NCBI RefSeq assembly: GCF_001042905.1
Contig: NZ_JYLB01000004.1
Location: 558,001 to 622,000 of the forward strand
Length of the DNA stretch: 64,000 bases
From: Pseudomonas lini
GTDB taxonomy: Bacteria > Pseudomonadota > Gammaproteobacteria > Pseudomonadales > Pseudomonadaceae
Reading direction: 5' to 3'
The notes beneath the pieces were generated by a model, which was not told the origin of the DNA, ran no database searches, and saw nothing but the letters and a program-made list of their open reading frames with translations. The translations under genes were made by a program, and so were the position numbers. Each line of letters opens with the position of its first letter. Positions within the stretch are counted from its first letter, which is position 1. Positions 56,374-64,000 of the stretch are shown one piece after another.

Positions 56374-56541
56374 ATGCAGCGATATTCCACCGCACTCCCT
56401 GACGGAGTCAGTGCTTCAGGCCGCCTCGGCGCCCGGGCGTTTTCGCGCCTGCCTGCCTATTCCCAACAGCTTTTTGACCGGACATCGACAGATGTCCGGT
56501 TTTCGTCGTGCCTTCGAACAGGAGTGTTGATCCATGGCTGA
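56374..56541 (+). CDS. Possible 55-codon leader frame before the SDR gene
   Basis: An ATG at 56374 after AGGTGA opens a 55-codon frame (MQRYSTALPDGVSASGRLGA onward) that ends eight bases inside the SDR gene. It reads through a perfect hairpin at 56478-56499. No family is recognised. It may be a leader peptide, a coupling device or chance. Confidence 0.3.
   Translation: MQRYSTALPDGVSASGRLGARAFSRLPAYSQQLFDRTSTDVRFSSCLRTGVLIHG
56478..56503 (+). terminator. Attenuator-like hairpin before the SDR gene
   Basis: Perfect 9-bp arms CCGGACATC and GATGTCCGG with a GACA loop and then TTTT. It sits 30 bp before the SDR ATG, inside the predicted transcript, so it could act as an attenuator or as a terminator of upstream transcription. 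Confidence 0.5.
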
Positions 56542-57352
56542 ACCTCTTTCCTTGCCACCGGTGCCCGAACCGCCCAAGGGTGAGCGCCTGAAAAACAAGG
56601 TCGTGCTGCTGACCGGTGCTGCTCAGGGGATCGGCGAAGCGATTGTTGCCACCTTCGCCTCCCAGCAGGCCAAGCTGATCATCAGTGATATCCAGGCCGA
56701 GAAAGTCGAAAAAGTCGCGGCGCACTGGCGTGAACAAGGCGCGGATGTCGTAGCGATCAAGGCCGACGTGTCGCGCCAGCAAGACCTGCATGCCATGGCC
56801 GGATTGGCCATCGAACTTCACGGTCGAATCGATGTGCTGGTCAATTGCGCCGGGGTCAACGTGTTCCGCGATCCGCTGGAAATGACCGAAGAAGACTGGC
56901 GTCGTTGCTTCGCCATTGACCTGGACGGCGCTTGGTATGGCTGCAAAGCCGTGTTGCCGCAAATGATCGAGCAGGGCATCGGCAGCATCATCAACATCGC
57001 CTCGACCCATTCCACTCACATCATTCCTGGCTGCTTCCCGTACCCGGTGGCCAAGCATGGTTTGCTCGGACTGACCCGCGCCTTGGGCATCGAATACGCA
57101 CCCAAAGGCATTCGCGTCAACGCCATCGCACCGGGATACATCGAAACCCAACTGAACGTCGATTACTGGAACGGTTTTGCCGACCCCCATGCCGAACGTC
57201 AGCGAGCCTTCGACCTGCATCCACCACGGCGTATCGGCCAGCCGATTGAAGTGGCGATGACCGCTGTGTTCCTGGCCAGCGATGAAGCGCCGTTCATTAA
57301 CGCTTCATGCATCACCATCGATGGTGGGCGTTCGGTCATGTATCACGACTGA
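56534..57352 (+). CDS. SDR-family sugar dehydrogenase (L-arabinose or related sugar)
   Basis: A 272-residue short-chain dehydrogenase. NAD(P) motif TGAAQGIG in VVLLTGAAQGIGEAIVATFA (about 30), NCAGVN (about 108), Ser in IINIASTHSTH (about 155) and the Y-x3-K pair in PYPVAKHGLLGLTRALGIEY. GGRSVMYHD ends the chain. In this context the likely reaction is oxidation of L-arabinose or D-galactose-type sugar to the lactone, which the SMP-30 enzyme would open. An L-rhamnose or fuconate role is also possible. Confidence 0.75.
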   Translation: MAEPLSLPPVPEPPKGERLKNKVVLLTGAAQGIGEAIVATFASQQAKLIISDIQAEKVEKVAAHWREQGADVVAIKADVSRQQDLHAMAGLAIELHGRIDVLVNCAGVNVFRDPLEMTEEDWRRCFAIDLDGAWYGCKAVLPQMIEQGIGSIINIASTHSTHIIPGCFPYPVAKHGLLGLTRALGIEYAPKGIRVNAIAPGYIETQLNVDYWNGFADPHAERQRAFDLHPPRRIGQPIEVAMTAVFLASDEAPFINASCITIDGGRSVMYHD

Positions 57353-57395
57353 ATAACCCGGGTTTCAAGCGCGAAACTACGTCTGAAATCCAATC

Positions 57396-57441
57396 ATCAT
57401 ACGATATGACTATTGGCTGCATGCTTCGACCGCTGTATTGG
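57396..57441 (+). promoter_or_regulatory. Candidate FCD operator and promoter of araFGH
   Basis: ATCATACGAT (57396-57405) matches the operator candidate at 54365 at nine of ten positions. It is followed by TTGGCT (57413-57418) and TATTGG (57436-57441) with 17-bp spacing. The operator lies just upstream of the -35. Confidence 0.5.
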
Positions 57442-57482
57442 CTTTCAAATAACGCTCAAAAAAAATAACAAGGAGTCAGCTT

Positions 57483-58487
57483 ATGAAACGTCGTCGTGGG
57501 ATCCGTTCCCTGTGTTGTGCCGCTTTGGCGGTTACCGCGGTCAGCCTGAGCAGTACGTTGCTGGCGGCCGAGGAAGTCAAGATCGGTTTTCTGGTCAAGC
57601 AAGCGGAAGAGCCCTGGTTCCAGACCGAATGGGCCTTCGCCGAAAAGGCCGGCAAGGACAAGGGCTTCACCGTCATCAAGATCGCCGTGCCTGATGGCGA
57701 GAAAACCCTCTCGGCCATCGACAGCCTGGCGGCCAACGGCGCCAAGGGCTTCGTGATCTGCCCGCCGGACGTATCCCTCGGCCCTGCAATCATGGCCAAG
57801 GCCAAGCTCAACGGTTTGAAAGTGATCGCCGTCGATGACCGTTTCGTCGATGCCGGCGGCAAGTTCATGGAGGACGTGCCGTACCTCGGCATGGCCGCTT
57901 TCGAAGTGGGCCAGAAGCAGGGCGCCGCCATGGCCGCCGAAGCGAAAAAACGCGGTTGGGAATGGAAAGACACCTACGCGGTGATCAACACCTACAACGA
58001 ACTCGATACCGGTAAGAAACGCACTGACGGTTCTGTCAAAGCGCTGGAAGACGCCGGCATGCCGAAAGACCACATCCTTTTCTCGGCGCTGAAAACCCTC
58101 GATGTACCCGGCAGCATGGACGCCACCAACTCGGCCTTGGTGAAGCTTCCGGGCGCGGCAAAAAACCTGATCATCGGCGGCATGAACGACAACACCGTGC
58201 TGGGCGGCGTGCGCGCCACCGAAAGCGCCGGTTTTGCCGCGGCCAACGTGATCGGCATCGGCATCAACGGCACCGATGCCATTGGCGAACTGAAGAAGCC
58301 CAACAGCGGCTTCTTCGGCTCGATGCTGCCGAGCCCGCACATCGAGGGCTACAACACTGCGAGCATGATGTACGAGTGGGTCACCACCGGCAAAGAACCG
58401 CCGAAATACACCGCGATGGACGACGTTACGCTGATCACGCGCGACAACTTCAAGCAGGAACTGGAAAAAATCGGCCTGTGGAACTGA
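57483..58487 (+). CDS. araF: L-arabinose ABC transporter periplasmic binding protein AraF
   Basis: A 334-residue periplasmic sugar-binding protein. Signal peptide to about residue 28 (STLLAAEE), then EVKIGFLVKQAEEPWFQTEW, FTVIKIAVPDGEKTLSAIDS and GIGINGTDAIGEL, which follow E. coli AraF closely. The lysine and tryptophan at the sugar site (KQAEEPWF) are present. Preceded by AAGGAG and followed by the ATPase and permease genes. Confidence 0.92.
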   Translation: MKRRRGIRSLCCAALAVTAVSLSSTLLAAEEVKIGFLVKQAEEPWFQTEWAFAEKAGKDKGFTVIKIAVPDGEKTLSAIDSLAANGAKGFVICPPDVSLGPAIMAKAKLNGLKVIAVDDRFVDAGGKFMEDVPYLGMAAFEVGQKQGAAMAAEAKKRGWEWKDTYAVINTYNELDTGKKRTDGSVKALEDAGMPKDHILFSALKTLDVPGSMDATNSALVKLPGAAKNLIIGGMNDNTVLGGVRATESAGFAAANVIGIGINGTDAIGELKKPNSGFFGSMLPSPHIEGYNTASMMYEWVTTGKEPPKYTAMDDVTLITRDNFKQELEKIGLWN

Positions 58488-58553
58488 GGCGCGGTTGATT
58501 TCATCGGCAGCCCTGGCGACAGGGCTGCCTGACCGGTGTGATGAGGTGGGTTT

Positions 58554-60098
58554 ATGCACGCACAAGTACAGACAGATCAACAGAGCATTGGCGGCAGCCT
58601 GCGTTTCAACGGAATCGGCAAAACCTTTCCCGGGGTGAAGGCGCTGGACGGCATCAGCTTCGTCGCCCATCCGGGGCAGGTTCACGCCTTGATGGGCGAG
58701 AACGGTGCCGGTAAATCCACGCTGCTGAAAATCCTTGGCGGGGCTTACACGCCGAGCAGCGGCAATCTGCAGATCGGCGAGCAGAAGAGGATCTTCAAAT
58801 CCACCGCCGACAGCATTGGCAGCGGGGTCGCGGTGATCCATCAGGAGCTGCACCTGGTGCCGGAAATGACCGTCGCCGAGAACCTGTTTCTCGGGCATCT
58901 GCCGGCGAGTTTCGGCTTGATCAATCGTGGCGTTTTGCGGCAACAGGCATTGGCCTGTCTTAAAGGCCTGGCCGATGAAATCGACCCGCAAGAGAAAGTC
59001 GGGCGTTTGTCCCTCGGCCAGCGGCAACTGGTGGAAATCGCCAAGGCGTTGTCCCGTGGCGCGCATGTGATTGCATTCGACGAGCCCACCAGCAGCCTGT
59101 CGGCGCGGGAAATCGATCGCTTGATGGCGATCATCGGGCGCCTGCGCGACGAAGGCAAAGTGGTGCTTTACGTCTCCCATCGCATGGAAGAAGTGTTCCG
59201 TATCTGCAACGCGGTGACGGTGTTCAAGGACGGTCGCTTCGTGCGCACCTTCGAGGACATGAGCGCGCTGACCCATGATCAGTTAGTGACGTGCATGGTC
59301 GGTCGCGACATTCAGGATATCTACGATTACCGCAGCCGTCCGCGTGGCGCGGTGGCGCTCAAGGTCGACGGGTTACTGGGGCCGGGCTTGCGTGAGCCGG
59401 TGAGTTTCGAGGCGCACAAGGGTGAAATCCTCGGGCTGTTCGGCCTGGTCGGCGCCGGGCGCACCGAGCTGTTCCGGATGCTCAGCGGGCTCACGCGCAA
59501 CACCGCCGGGCGCCTGGAATTGCGCGGTCGTGAACTGAAACTGCGTTCGCCGCGCGATGCTATCGCAGCGGGGATTCTGTTGTGTCCCGAGGACCGCAAG
59601 AAGGAGGGCATCCTGCCGCTCGCAAGCGTTGCCGAGAACATTAACATCAGCGCTCGCGGCGCCCATTCCACCTTCGGCTGCCTGTTGCGCGGCCTGTGGG
59701 AAAAGGACAACGCCGACAAGCAGATCAAGGCGCTGAAGGTGAAGACGCCCAACGCAGCGCAGAAAATCATGTACCTGTCTGGCGGCAATCAGCAGAAGGC
59801 GATTCTCGGTCGCTGGCTGTCGATGCCAATGAAAGTCCTGCTGCTCGACGAGCCCACTCGCGGCATCGATATCGGGGCAAAAGCCGAGATCTACCAGATC
59901 ATCCATAACCTGGCGGCCAGCGGCATCGCGGTGATTGTGGTGTCCAGCGACCTGATGGAAGTCATGGGCATTTCCGACCGCATCCTGGTGCTCTGCGAAG
60001 GCGCGATGCGCGGCGAACTGACCCGCGAACAAGCCAATGAATCCAACTTGCTGCAACTGGCGTTGCCACGCCAACGCGCTGCCGACGTGGCGAACTGA
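58554..60098 (+). CDS. araG: L-arabinose ABC transporter ATP-binding protein AraG
   Basis: A 514-residue double ATPase of the sugar (CUT2) type. First half: Walker A MGENGAGKSTLLK (about 46), signature LSLGQRQLVE (about 149), Walker B VIAFDEPTSS. Second half: degenerate P-loop GLVGAGRTELFRML (about 298) and signature LSGGNQQKAILGRWL (about 403), DEPTRGIDIGAK. Length and layout match AraG/RbsA. Confidence 0.93.
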   Translation: MHAQVQTDQQSIGGSLRFNGIGKTFPGVKALDGISFVAHPGQVHALMGENGAGKSTLLKILGGAYTPSSGNLQIGEQKRIFKSTADSIGSGVAVIHQELHLVPEMTVAENLFLGHLPASFGLINRGVLRQQALACLKGLADEIDPQEKVGRLSLGQRQLVEIAKALSRGAHVIAFDEPTSSLSAREIDRLMAIIGRLRDEGKVVLYVSHRMEEVFRICNAVTVFKDGRFVRTFEDMSALTHDQLVTCMVGRDIQDIYDYRSRPRGAVALKVDGLLGPGLREPVSFEAHKGEILGLFGLVGAGRTELFRMLSGLTRNTAGRLELRGRELKLRSPRDAIAAGILLCPEDRKKEGILPLASVAENINISARGAHSTFGCLLRGLWEKDNADKQIKALKVKTPNAAQKIMYLSGGNQQKAILGRWLSMPMKVLLLDEPTRGIDIGAKAEIYQIIHNLAASGIAVIVVSSDLMEVMGISDRILVLCEGAMRGELTREQANESNLLQLALPRQRAADVAN

Positions 60099-60107
60099 GA
60101 GGTGACT

Positions 60108-61076
60108 ATGACCGTCCAAAATAACGCTCTGCCAACCCCGCGAAAACCTCTGGACCTGCGGCGCTTTCTCGATGACTGGGTGATGCTGCTGGCGGCCGTC
60201 GGGATCTTTGTGCTTTGCACCTTGCTGATCGATAACTTCCTGTCGCCGCTGAACATGCGCGGTCTGGGCCTGGCGATTTCCACTACCGGGATTGCCGCGT
60301 GCACCATGTTGTATTGCCTGGCGTCCGGGCATTTCGACTTGTCGGTGGGCTCGGTGATTGCCTGTGCCGGCGTAGTCGCGGCGGTGGTGATGCGCGACAC
60401 CGACAGCGTGTTCCTCGGCGTGAGTGCAGCGCTGGTGATGGGGCTGATGGTCGGGCTGATCAATGGGATCGTGATCGCCAAGCTGCGGGTCAATGCGTTG
60501 ATCACTACGCTGGCGACGATGCAGATCGTGCGTGGCCTGGCTTACATTTTTGCCAATGGCAAAGCGGTGGGCGTTTCACAGGAACAGTTCTTCGTCTTCG
60601 GTAACGGTCAGTTGTTCGGTGTGCCGGTGCCGATTTTGATCACCATCGTCTGCTTCCTGTTTTTCGGTTGGTTGCTGAATTACACCACCTACGGGCGCAA
60701 CACCATGGCCATCGGCGGCAACCAGGAAGCGGCGTTGTTGGCTGGGGTGAATGTCGACCGAACCAAGATCATCATATTCGCCGTGCACGGTGTGATCGGC
60801 GCGTTGGCCGGGGTAATCCTGGCGTCGCGCATGACGTCCGGTCAGCCGATGATTGGCCAGGGTTTCGAGCTGACGGTGATTTCGGCTTGCGTGCTCGGCG
60901 GGGTGTCGCTGAGCGGTGGGATCGGGATGATTCGGCATGTAATTGCCGGGGTGCTGATTCTTGCGATCATCGAGAATGCGATGAACCTGAAGAATATCGA
61001 TACGTTTTATCAGTATGTGATTCGTGGCTCGATCTTGTTGCTGGCCGTCGTAATCGACCGACTGAAACAACGCTGA
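60108..61076 (+). CDS. araH: L-arabinose ABC transporter permease AraH
   Basis: A 322-residue inner-membrane permease of the CUT2 type with about ten hydrophobic segments and ending in IDRLKQR. Typical blocks are HFDLSVGSVIACAGVVAAVV (about 76) and AIGGNQEAALLAGVNVDRTK (about 200). The ATG at 60108 follows GAGAGGTG; a GTG two codons upstream is less likely. Confidence 0.93.
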   Translation: MTVQNNALPTPRKPLDLRRFLDDWVMLLAAVGIFVLCTLLIDNFLSPLNMRGLGLAISTTGIAACTMLYCLASGHFDLSVGSVIACAGVVAAVVMRDTDSVFLGVSAALVMGLMVGLINGIVIAKLRVNALITTLATMQIVRGLAYIFANGKAVGVSQEQFFVFGNGQLFGVPVPILITIVCFLFFGWLLNYTTYGRNTMAIGGNQEAALLAGVNVDRTKIIIFAVHGVIGALAGVILASRMTSGQPMIGQGFELTVISACVLGGVSLSGGIGMIRHVIAGVLILAIIENAMNLKNIDTFYQYVIRGSILLLAVVIDRLKQR

Positions 61077-61084
61077 TTTCCCTT

Positions 61085-61173
61085 TGTGGGAGCGGGCTTG
61101 CTCGCGAAGACGGTCTATCTGTCACATTGATGCTGGATGTGCCGACGCCTTCGCGAGCAAGCCCGCTCCCACA
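61085..61173. repeat. REP-type inverted repeat, family C
   Basis: Perfect 25-bp arms (61085-61109 and 61149-61173), the same sequence as the pair at 19775-19869. Confidence 0.85.
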
Positions 61174-61341
61174 GTTGATCTCTGTCGTCCTCAAGTTGTG
61201 TTTACGCAGCAAATACGATGTGGCGAGCCGACGATTGACCGCGTAGCGATCGATTTGAACCTGGATCCTTCACCCACTTTCACAAAATATTCCTTGCTCG
61301 CCCCAACCCGTTTCAGCTATGACGGTACACCCGAGGTGTAC

Positions 61342-62055
61342 ATGATTAGACCGCTACGAATTGACAAGAAACAACAGGTAGTCGACGAGCTCGTCCGACG
61401 CATCGAAAACGGCCTCATGGAGGATGGCGTTTTATTGCCGGGCGAACATCAGTTGGCTCAAGAATTCAAGGTCAGCCGAGGCACGCTGCGTGAAGCCCTG
61501 GCCGAACTGAAACGGCGCCACTACATCGCTACGCAAAGCGGTGTGGGGTCCATCGTCACGTTCGACGGTGTGGTGCTCGATCAGCGCAGCGGCTGGGCCC
61601 AGGCGCTGGCCGACAATGGGGCGCTGATCAATACCGAAGTGCTGCGGCTGGAGGCGGTCACCCGTCCTGACCTGCTACCACGTTTCGGCACTGATCAGTT
61701 CATCACCCTCGACCGTCGCCGCCGCGGCACCGATGGCACGCTGGTGTCCCTTGAACGCTCATTGATGCCCGCCACCGGAGGTCTGGAAGGCCTGCCGCGA
61801 GTCGGTTTGATCGATGACTCCCTGACCATCACGTTGGCCGCCTACGGCTACATCGGCGATCACGGCGATCAGTGGATCGGTGCCGAACCCTTGAATGCCG
61901 AAGACGCCGTATTGCTCGGGCGCCCGGAGGGTACGGTGTTCCTCAAGGCCCTGCGCACCACTTACGACCGTCAGAACCGCTTCATGGAACAGGTCGAAAG
62001 CCTGCTCGACCCGGTGCATTTTCGTCTGCACCTGCAAATTGGAACTTCAAAATGA
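61342..62055 (+). CDS. GntR-family regulator with UTRA effector domain (HutC-like)
   Basis: A 237-residue regulator. The winged helix has LPGEHQLAQEFKVSRGTLRE followed by ALAELKRRHYIATQSGVG (about 33-70), and the C-terminal UTRA ligand domain starts near residue 85. The ATG at 61342 (MIRPLRIDKKQQ) is the likely start; the frame extends far upstream through the REP repeat without meaning. It overlaps the next gene by four bases, so it is co-transcribed with the enzyme it may regulate. Confidence 0.85.
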   Translation: MIRPLRIDKKQQVVDELVRRIENGLMEDGVLLPGEHQLAQEFKVSRGTLREALAELKRRHYIATQSGVGSIVTFDGVVLDQRSGWAQALADNGALINTEVLRLEAVTRPDLLPRFGTDQFITLDRRRRGTDGTLVSLERSLMPATGGLEGLPRVGLIDDSLTITLAAYGYIGDHGDQWIGAEPLNAEDAVLLGRPEGTVFLKALRTTYDRQNRFMEQVESLLDPVHFRLHLQIGTSK

Positions 62056-63050
62056 CCGCGCTCGACCGTGCACTGGGCGCCTTCTATGGGTTGGCCCTGG
62101 GCGATGCGTTGGGCATGCCGACACAATCCCTGAGCCGCGCCGAGATCAAGGCGCGCTTTGGCGAGATCACCGATCTGCAAGACGCTGGCCCGGATCAACC
62201 GATCGCCGCGAACATGCCCAAAGGCTCGATCACTGACGATACCGAACAGGCGATCCTGGTCGGTCAGTTGTTGATTGAAGGCGAGGGCTGGATCGAACCG
62301 GCGGTGCTGGCCCAGCGCTTGATCGAATGGGAAGCCGGGATGCAAGCCAAGGGCTCGCAGGATTTGCTCGGCCCCTCGACCAAACGCGCGATCGAGATGA
62401 TCCTCGCCGGCCACTCGCTGGAAGAGGCGGGTCGCCACGGCACCACCAATGGCGCGGCGATGCGCATCACGCCGGTGGGGATTGCGGCCGATGTTGCCGA
62501 TCCTGAGCGTTTCATCCGCGCCGTGGTGCAAGCCTGTCAGGTGACCCACAACACCACACTGGGAATTGCCAGTGCGGCGGCGGTGGCGGCGGTGGTTTCT
62601 GCCGGGATCAACGGCAAGGACCTGGGCGAGGCATTGAACCTCGGCCAGCAGATCGCTCAGCAAGCCGAAAGCCATGGCCACTGGGTCGCTGGCGGACGTA
62701 TCGCTTCGCGGATCAGTTGGGCGCGGAGCATCAGCGTCGACAGCGACAAAGCGTTGCTGGCGGACTTGCTGTACGACGTGATCGGCACGTCGGTGGCCTC
62801 GCAGGAATCGGTGGTGGTGTCGTTTGCGCTGGCTCAGCAAGTAGCCATTGATGAGATGAGTGCCTTCGAAGCGCTGTGCATGGCTGCCAGTCTGGGCGGT
62901 GATACCGACACCATCGCGGCGATTCTCGGCGCCATGCTTGGGGCTTCTCTGGGGCTTGAAAGTTGGCCGGTGGCGATGATCGAACAGGTTAAAGCGGTAA
63001 ATGATTTGCAGCTGGAAGCGTTGGTGCAGGGGCTGTTGGCTCTGCGTTGA
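62052..63050 (+). CDS. ADP-ribosylglycohydrolase-fold enzyme
   Basis: A 332-residue all-helical protein of the ARH/DraG fold. Metal motifs are GSITDDTEQAIL (about 58) and GGDTDTIAAILGAMLGA (about 282); other blocks are GLALGDALGMPTQ near the N-terminus and TTNGAAMRITPVGIAA (about 130). DraG-type members release ADP-ribose from proteins, but other members hydrolyse free ADP-ribosyl or nucleoside-like compounds. Its setting with a UTRA regulator and an NCS1 nucleobase/nucleoside permease favours small-molecule catabolism over protein de-ADP-ribosylation; that is inference. Confidence 0.85.
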   Translation: MTALDRALGAFYGLALGDALGMPTQSLSRAEIKARFGEITDLQDAGPDQPIAANMPKGSITDDTEQAILVGQLLIEGEGWIEPAVLAQRLIEWEAGMQAKGSQDLLGPSTKRAIEMILAGHSLEEAGRHGTTNGAAMRITPVGIAADVADPERFIRAVVQACQVTHNTTLGIASAAAVAAVVSAGINGKDLGEALNLGQQIAQQAESHGHWVAGGRIASRISWARSISVDSDKALLADLLYDVIGTSVASQESVVVSFALAQQVAIDEMSAFEALCMAASLGGDTDTIAAILGAMLGASLGLESWPVAMIEQVKAVNDLQLEALVQGLLALR

Positions 63051-63062
63051 CTGTACTGACGT

Positions 63063-63144
63063 CTTCGCGAGCAAGCCCGCTCCCACAGGGATAGTACAAA
63101 CCTTGAGATACACGCCGTACCTGTGGGAGCGAGCCTGCTCGCGA
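63063..63144. repeat. REP-type inverted repeat, family C (diverged)
   Basis: Left arm CTTCGCGAGCAAGCCCGCTC (63063 onward) matches the family C arms. The right arm, ending near 63144, carries several changes (GAGCCTGCTCGCG). Confidence 0.75.
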
Positions 63145-63270
63145 TAGGCGCGCCGCATACTAGAATTTTTCACCCGCAATGGAGCGCAATGATATGGCCA
63201 GGATCGCCGGAACGTTATGTCGACTTCCGAAATTGCCCATAACCACAACAATGGCAACAGGAGTTTTTTT

Positions 63271-64000
63271 ATGAGTTCATCGAACATCGGGCAAAGTGCC
63301 GGGCAATTGGAAACCCGTGGTATCGAGCCGGTGCCGGAAGGGGAGTGCAACGGCCACCCACTGCAACTGTTCTGGGTCTGGTTCGCAGCGAACATTTCCA
63401 TCCTCGGTTTGCCGTTGGGCGCCACGCTGGTAGCCTTCCGCGGCCTGGCGATCTGGCAGGCGATCATCGTCGCCATTCTCGGTGCCGCCGGCTCTTTCGC
63501 GGTGGTCGGGATCATCTCCATTGCCGGTCGCCGTGGTCGCGCACCGAGCCTGACGTTGTCGCGGGCAATCTTCGGCGTACGCGGCAATATCGGCCCGACG
63601 CTGGTCTCGCTGATGTCGCGACTGGGTTGGGAAACCGTCAACACCACCACCGCTGCATTCGTCTTGCTGTCGTTGTGCTCGATTCTGTTCGGCTCACCGG
63701 TGGAAGCCAAAAGCGCGCCGCTGCTGACCCTGGTGTTCATCGCGATTTTTGTGCTGCTGACGTTGTCGGTGTCCGGCCTCGGTCACGCCACGTTGCTGGT
63801 GATTCAGAGATGGGCGACCTACGTGTTCGGTGCGTTGAACATCCTTGTAGGCGGTTTCCTCTGCGCGACCATCGACTGGAGCGCCGTATTCAACGCCACG
63901 CCAGCGCCCCTGAGCGCGATGATTATCGGCATCGGCACCATGGCTGCTGGCACCGGGATCGGTTGGGCCAACGCCGGTGCCGACATGTCGCGCTACCAGC
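63271..64000 (+). CDS. NCS1-family purine/cytosine permease (3' end outside window)
   Basis: The first 243 residues of a nucleobase:cation symporter-1 permease, start ATG after AACAGGAG. Helices begin near residues 34 (WVWFAANISILGLPLG), 60, 90, 120, 140 and 165. The block ANISILGLPLGA and the internal GTGIGWANAGADMSRY are typical of NCS1 transporters for nucleobases, nucleosides and related compounds. It is 220 bp downstream of the ADP-ribosylglycohydrolase-fold gene, with a REP repeat between. A kinase gene may follow. Confidence 0.85.
   Translation, partial: MSSSNIGQSAGQLETRGIEPVPEGECNGHPLQLFWVWFAANISILGLPLGATLVAFRGLAIWQAIIVAILGAAGSFAVVGIISIAGRRGRAPSLTLSRAIFGVRGNIGPTLVSLMSRLGWETVNTTTAAFVLLSLCSILFGSPVEAKSAPLLTLVFIAIFVLLTLSVSGLGHATLLVIQRWATYVFGALNILVGGFLCATIDWSAVFNATPAPLSAMIIGIGTMAAGTGIGWANAGADMSRYQ

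Noticed and set aside
57456..59276. Minus-strand open frame of about 600 codons over araF and araG
   Set aside because: Shadow of genuine genes whose motifs are clear on the plus strand; no ribosome site.
61971..63740. Minus-strand open frame of about 590 codons over the ADP-ribosylglycohydrolase-fold gene
   Set aside because: It crosses an intergenic REP repeat and lies antisense to two recognised families.

Overview
The window is high-GC chromosomal DNA from a Pseudomonas, most likely of the P. fluorescens group. The main reason is gene order. 13.4-19.8 kb (PA2817-like protein, FadE, transglutaminase-like protein, GST, ABC pair) and 20.6-50.8 kb (comEC, exbBD, lpxK, kdsB, murB / rne, rluC, sppA, maf, rpmF, plsX, fabD-fabG-acpP-fabF, pabC, mltG, tmk, holB, pilZ, tatD, the sRNA gene rgsA, tetR) follow the order I remember from P. 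aeruginosa PAO1 (about PA2811-PA2817 and PA2957-PA2984). Many REP-type inverted repeats typical of fluorescent pseudomonads lie between genes.

Layout. 0-4.1 kb is one end of a Tad (Flp pilus) locus: tadC on the plus strand, converging on a minus-strand operon of a small hydrophobic protein, secretin RcpA/CpaC, lipoprotein TadD and a DUF3613 protein. 4.5-9.9 kb holds a SnoaL-like protein, a DUF1445 putative hydro-lyase, a LysR regulator, an MFS transporter and an OprD porin, which look like a regulated uptake and catabolic unit for a small acid. 10-13.2 kb is a compact accessory unit: an AlaX-type tRNA editing protein, an Fe(II)/2-oxoglutarate oxygenase and a LysE exporter in one direction, with a divergent LysR regulator. 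I regard it as the best candidate for an undescribed system. 13.4-19.8 kb carries FadE and small metabolic and export genes.

20-27.4 kb is a cell-envelope block (ComEC, ExbB/ExbD, LpxK, Trm112-like protein, KdsB, LMW phosphatase, MurB). An inserted molybdenum hydroxylase operon (2Fe-2S subunit, molybdopterin subunit, XdhC, MobA/MocA-like) follows at 27.7-32.0 kb. RNase E (32.2-35.4 kb, minus) has a predicted leader of about 635 nt and diverges from rluC. The fatty-acid and ribosome block (yceD-rpmF-plsX-fabD-fabG-acpP-fabF-pabC-mltG-tmk-holB-pilZ-tatD) runs to 49.8 kb. The small RNA RgsA is encoded on the minus strand between tatD and a TetR gene. MoaA, a DUF4823 lipoprotein, a DUF1285 protein and a lipase follow.

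54.4-61.1 kb is an L-arabinose-type uptake and oxidation locus: FCD-family regulator, SMP-30 lactonase, SDR dehydrogenase and AraFGH transporter, with two near-identical candidate operators. 61.3-64 kb starts another sugar or nucleoside unit (GntR/UTRA regulator, ADP-ribosylglycohydrolase-fold enzyme, NCS1 permease cut by the window edge). I saw no rRNA or tRNA gene, CRISPR array, insertion sequence or prophage. Family names rest on reading the translations by eye. No database search was run.
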